This document shows positions 59,690 to 64,000 of a stretch of DNA of 64,000 bases, piece after piece. Position 1 is the stretch's first letter. Every line of letters begins with the position of its first letter. The notes beneath the pieces are model-generated. The model saw only the letters and a list, made by a program, of their open reading frames with translations. It was not told where the DNA came from and made no database searches. Origin of the DNA: Nissolia schottii (Eukaryota; Streptophyta; Magnoliopsida; Fabales; Fabaceae); the NCBI GenBank assembly GCA_003254905.1, contig QANU01057563.1:72860-136859 (forward strand), in the 5' to 3' direction. The position numbers and the translations under genes were made by a program.

Positions 59690-60370
59690 TGGAATATAGG
59701 GGACCTTGAAAACCCTCCCTAGGGAACCACTCGGTAACTCCAGGGAGCCTCCGCGGAACCCACTCATCAACTCTCCAGGGAACCACTCAATAAATCCAGG
59801 GAACCTCCGCGGAACCCACTCATCAACTCCCCAGGGAACCACTCAGCAACTCCAGTGAACCTCCGCGGAACCCACTCAGAACCATCCCAGGTGTCCCGCT
59901 CAACAACTACAGACTCCTCTCAGTCGCTATCCGCGGAACCACTCAGCACCATTCCAGGCGCCGCTCAACAACTACAGACTCCTCTCAGTCACTCTCCGCG
60001 GAACCACTCAGCACCATTCCAGGCGCCGCTCAATAATTCTCTACAGACTCCTCTCAGTCACTTTCTGCGGAACAACTTGGCACCAGTCTAGGGGCCGCTC
60101 AACAACTCTAGACTCATTTCAGTCACTCTTCGCGGAACCACTCAACACCATTCCAGGCACCGCTCAACAATTCTCTACAGACTCCTCTCAGTCCCTCTCC
60201 GCGTAACCACTCAGCACCATCCCAGGTGCAGCTCAACAACTTTCTAGACTCCTCTCAGTCACTCTCCGCGGAACCACTCAGCACCACTCCTGGTGCCCAC
60301 TCAGCACTCTTCACGTAACCCTCTCAGCAACTACAGGGATCCTCCGTGGAACCCACTCAGCGCTTACTTC
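59690..60370 (+). repeat. GC-rich minisatellite (CCGCGGAACCACTCAGCACC type)
   Basis: Imperfect units of roughly 60-80 bp built from CCGCGGAACC, ACTCAGCACCATTCCAGG, CGCCGCTCAACAA and ACAGACTCCTCTCAGTCACT. CCGCGGAACC occurs at least six times exactly. Part of the large LTR-like element; the open frame across it is a by-product. Confidence 0.9.
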
Positions 60371-61934
60371 CTTGCTTATTTTCTCTCATGTTCTCACATT
60401 CATCCCAAATTCAAACACCACATATTCTATTAGTACACAAGCAACAACATGAACATCCAACAATCATAAAGCAACGTGAATACAACCAACTTGCAACATA
60501 ATATTTATCCTCTTCAAAACATTAACAACAGATGCAAGTTCATTTCAAGGCATAAAACATATATCATGTGCATTTTATCAGATATTCACAATAACCACAA
60601 ATAGATCACCAAAGGGGTGATTTATGCATAGTTACCCACTTGTAGAAAAACCTGGTGGTGGTGAGGGAAGTTTGGAGTGAAGTCCCACAAGCCTTGTTGT
60701 TTCCAAAGCTTGAGCTTCTCCTTTCTCCAAGATGAAGATCCTTGAGCAAGGTGGAGGGTGATGAGGTTGTTCCTCTTGACTTTGGATGGAAGAAAATGAA
60801 ACCAAGATGAGGAGACTTGAGGGCTGTGTTTCGGTTTGTGGAAGGTGGAAGGAGATGGAAAAAGTGCTTGATCTCTTGAAGGTTTGGTGGTGTTCTTGAG
60901 GTTTGGCTTAGTGTGCTTTTGTGGAGGATGTGAGAAATGAGATTTTGCTTAGAATTTTGAGGAAGAAGCCTCGGTTTTTAGGGGATGATGGTGAGGGAAA
61001 TTGATTGGATTTTGGGATTTAATAAATTAGATGAATAGTAGAAGGTATGGGCATAGGTATGGCTAAGTGATGGGATTTGGTGTAGTGTATAAGACAAGTA
61101 AGGTGATGTAAGTTTGGAAGCATGATTTTAGGGGATTTTTTTTTTGGACAAAAATCTCCTCTCTTAACCGTGCAGCCCTCTACTTCAGCTGCTGAAATTT
61201 CATTTTCTCCTGGCTCCGGTTCGCTCATGTTTTATCGCTCGCAGTGTCGGTGCGTCGCGCATGGTCGTCCGAAAAATATTCCGTTTATACCGTCGCGATC
61301 CTCTAATTTCCCTCTACCTCAAGGTATAATCACTTCAAGGCATTTGTGAATTTTTCTCTGGAGGAGTATTTTTTCACAGATACCCTTGACCCGTTATCTC
61401 TTGTCGGTGTCCGATCGGGGCCGTTCCACTGGCATGTCCGCGATCGCCGAAGCTTCCTAGTAACAATTTGGGGTTGCTATGGGGGTTTTGCCATCTTTTC
61501 CCTCATAAGGTACGGTTTCTCAAGATTGGGGCCCACTGCTCAATTCTACTGGCTAAACGGGGTCGAACGGGTCCGTTCTAGTGTCTGCGGAATTGTCCGA
61601 AAGTGAGCAGAACTCTGTTTTTCCGACGATTTAATATTTCCCCTAAATTCTAAGGGTCATGAGGATCTATTTGAGTGTCGTCAAAATTTCGAGAAACTAA
61701 ACAGATTAATTGCTATTAATTGCTGCTTGTTAACAGTTAATCAGGGAAATTTTCCCTAGGGAAGGAGCGGGATGTTACAGGTCCCACCCAGTCCCGTTTC
61801 GCTCGTTTTCGGTCGTTCGCAGTGCCGGTGCGTAACGGACACCTGTAGTTTACGCTTCCAACCTCTAAAGGAGTTCGCACACGAATTCACTAGGTGAATC
61901 CTTTGCTAAGGGAAAATTGGGATGTTACAACTAC

Positions 61935-64000
61935 CACTCCCTCTTTTCCATCACCACCACCACCACCACCACACCCTCATTCTTACCACCACCACCTTAA
62001 ACTCTTTAAATATATCCTTAGATCAGTATATCTACATAAAAGTACATTTAAATATATTGATTTAAAGATGAATTTAAAAATAAAAAATGACACCTATGAT
62101 AGAGTAATTAATTATGAATTGTAAACATCAAAATACACACTATAAAATCAAATGTCAAAAAGTTCGGTGGCCTTTTCCAATAACCATTACTCTTATGTTT
62201 TAGAAAGGATTTTGTTAAGAAGTGACCTAAAAACACTTGTCAAAAAAACACAAATAGTAATTTATATTAAAAAATGTGAAACTTTTTCATTTTGATTTCT
62301 TTAACCAATGCTTTAAGGACATTAGTTAAGAAAACCCTTTTAAAACACTTAAATGGTCTAAATATTTATGAAACAGTTGTTCCCTGAAATTTACCATTAT
62401 TGATTCCTTTATTAGATTGGATCTGGCATAACAATCCCTAGAGTACACTGAAACATGAATATGGGCCAAATTTATTGCTTCTTCATTTGCAAAGGACAAA
62501 AGAGAGTATTGTTTATGAACATATTCAATCCAGATCTTCAATGGTAGGTTTTAGATTCCTTGCTTTTCACCGCTGTAAAAGGAGACCAGGAATAATCACG
62601 TTCACCTTTGAAAGTCTCGAGGGTCGTTGGAGGCAAATTAAATGCGATCCTAAATGAAAAATGAAGGATTTGCGTAGGTGGATGCGAACGACAGTCAACG
62701 GGCCAAAGATGCAACCACAAGCACACAACGGCGGCGCTGAGGCACATGTGGGCGAAACTAACTAGAATACATGACAACAAGGACGACGACAGGCGCTTGA
62801 AAGCAATGGATGTTGGCACGTTGAGGGGAGGGACAATGAGCCACAGACGTCGAGCACACCATGGCCAGGGGTTGCACAGAGAAAAGCAGCCCAGGTCCCT
62901 TCTTGAGACATTTTCAAAGGGACAAAAATTATTAAATATGTTGCCTCAATTTCAATGTAACTAACCAAATTTAGATAAGCACAAAAATTAAGGCTACATC
63001 TCAAATTTTTCCCAATTAATAATTAAGTTACATCATATGATGCCCCTTTAAGAATATGAGCTTTATTATTAATATGCATTGTAATGACATTTGTTAAAAG
63101 TTCACTAAAATAAAATAAAAATTATTGGAAAGGCAAAAATTGTAATACTTTATTGTATTACTCAGTAAAAAGAGATTTAGTGGGGAGGGATTTAGTGAAA
63201 AGATGAATACTCAATCCGAGAGAGAAAAATGTACAAAAGATAATTGAGAAAATTAACCTTATTTTTTGATAAAATTAAGGTCATTTAATGACTTCTTTTA
63301 GTTTATGTACATTAACCTAAAATAACTAATATTAAGAAACAAAATGAGTAATTAAATGCATTATAAAATTTAAAAACTATCCATTATTAAATATTTAATA
63401 AATATTATTAAAATACTTATCAACTAAATCTAAAAGAAAATATCATAAAAGCAAAATAAATATAACATTTAATTTTGACCAAGATATGTGTGAGGCTCTT
63501 AATTTTGCACGGTGCATCCATCCCTATGAAACCAGCAGGTCCAGTACGGTCAGGGACCATCACGATTTCAATAGTACTTATTCCGGTTGATTTTTGGGTT
63601 TGTTTATTTTAAGAGCAAAATCATATTTTAATTCTCAACGGATTTAGCTAAATAATATTTTTAGGACATTGGTTAAAAAAAGTTAAAGTGATAAGTTTTA
63701 AACTTATAATTCATTTATTATCATTAAAAATAAATAAATTTTACTTTTTTAAATATAAATTTACTATGTTGACTTTCTTAACAAGTGGTTCTAAGGCACT
63801 TGTTAATAAAATTTATTTTTAAAAAATGTTTTTTTTCTTTAAAAATAAGATATTGCATTCATTAATCAAAACAATAAATAAATACATTAAGGTCAGAAAG
63901 ACCAGAGAGAAAAAAAAAACAAAAAAAAGAGAGATAATCTCATGTATGCCTAGGTAGCACAACCATACGACAATTTAAATGAGAGATATAAAGTAAGTAC
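61935..64000. other. AT-rich intergenic DNA with MITE-like scraps
   Basis: Starts with CCACCA triplets continuing the target region of the large LTR-like element. Around 62205-62335 and 63655-63815 there are loosely inverted words of the type TTAACAAGTG/CACTTGTTA and GGACATTGGTTAA, suggesting one small MITE family. At 62540-62930 a less AT-rich stretch has frames on both strands but no domain. No gene supported. Confidence 0.45.

Larger units (their letters stand above)
57560..61929 (-). mobile_element. Large LTR-like element (solo LTR or non-autonomous Ty3/gypsy), 4.4 kb
   Basis: Starts TGTAACACTCTAGC and ends GGGATGTTACA on the plus strand. The 5-bp duplication ACTAC lies at 57555-57559 and 61930-61934, inside CCACCA-rich host sequence. 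Read on the minus strand it opens TGTAACATCCCAATTTTCCC, typical of large chromovirus LTRs. The interior has no gag or pol, two internal tandem regions and a nested TRIM-like pair. Near the right end, 61190-61300 and 61790-61850 share CGCTCGCAGTG(T/C)CGGTGCGT, an internal duplication. I found no primer site, so a solo LTR is the simplest reading. Confidence 0.65.

Noticed and set aside
59855-60091. Plus-strand Ser/Pro-rich frame
   Set aside because: It is the CCGCGGAACC minisatellite read in frame.

Overview
This is plant nuclear DNA, from a dicot and probably a legume. The evidence is an AT-rich background, spliced genes with GT-AG introns, Ty1/copia and Ty3/gypsy elements with initiator-Met and Asp tRNA primer sites, a tRNA-derived SINE, Mutator/hAT/CACTA/Tourist/Stowaway-type DNA elements, and one host gene of a plant-specific bHLH subgroup. 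The legume assignment is an inference. The window is mostly repeats: I can defend one intact host gene, a subgroup IVa bHLH transcription factor with 4 exons between 29827 and 35145.

Layout. 1-11200: AT-rich intergenic DNA with a small TIR element, an LTR plus leader of an Athila-like Ty3/gypsy relative (4599-6290), a SINE (7448-7629) and a Tourist-like MITE (9812-10155). 11218-18400: two sibling 2-kb LTR elements (A 11218-13229, minus; B 16368-18400, plus) that share LTRs, primer site and polypurine tract but carry different pieces of host genes, separated by a CACTA-like element and a Mutator-like element containing an 802-N gap. 20129-22152: an LTR-like element invaded by a DNA transposon that carries the 3' end of a tonoplast sugar transporter gene. 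22551-25728: a broken copia element. 25950-26132: a SINE with perfect target duplications. 26500-29100: a 253-bp tandem array and a dispersed TGCACAAAC motif. 29827-35145: the bHLH gene, whose 3.7-kb second intron holds three MITEs.

36617-47880 is a copia element into which a 6.8-kb gag-only Athila-like element (39492-46319) inserted, with a perfect TTCCT duplication. 48800-49960 is a second Mutator-like element whose centre is exactly 1000 bases of Ty3/gypsy pol bracketed by single Ns, probably an assembly product. 51998-55166 is a long inverted repeat with a copia element (52142-54817) inside one arm. 57560-61929 is a large LTR-like element flanked by ACTAC, holding a palindromic TRIM-like pair (58918-59536) around another single N and a minisatellite. 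The rest is AT-rich intergenic sequence.

There is no operon-like cooperation. The themes are nested insertion and repeated capture of host coding sequence by mobile elements: proteasome RPT2, 14-3-3 and nucleotide-sugar transporter pieces in element A, an ARM-repeat U-box piece in element B, and a sugar transporter piece in the TIR element. All family assignments come from reading the sequence and recalled family motifs; no database search was run.
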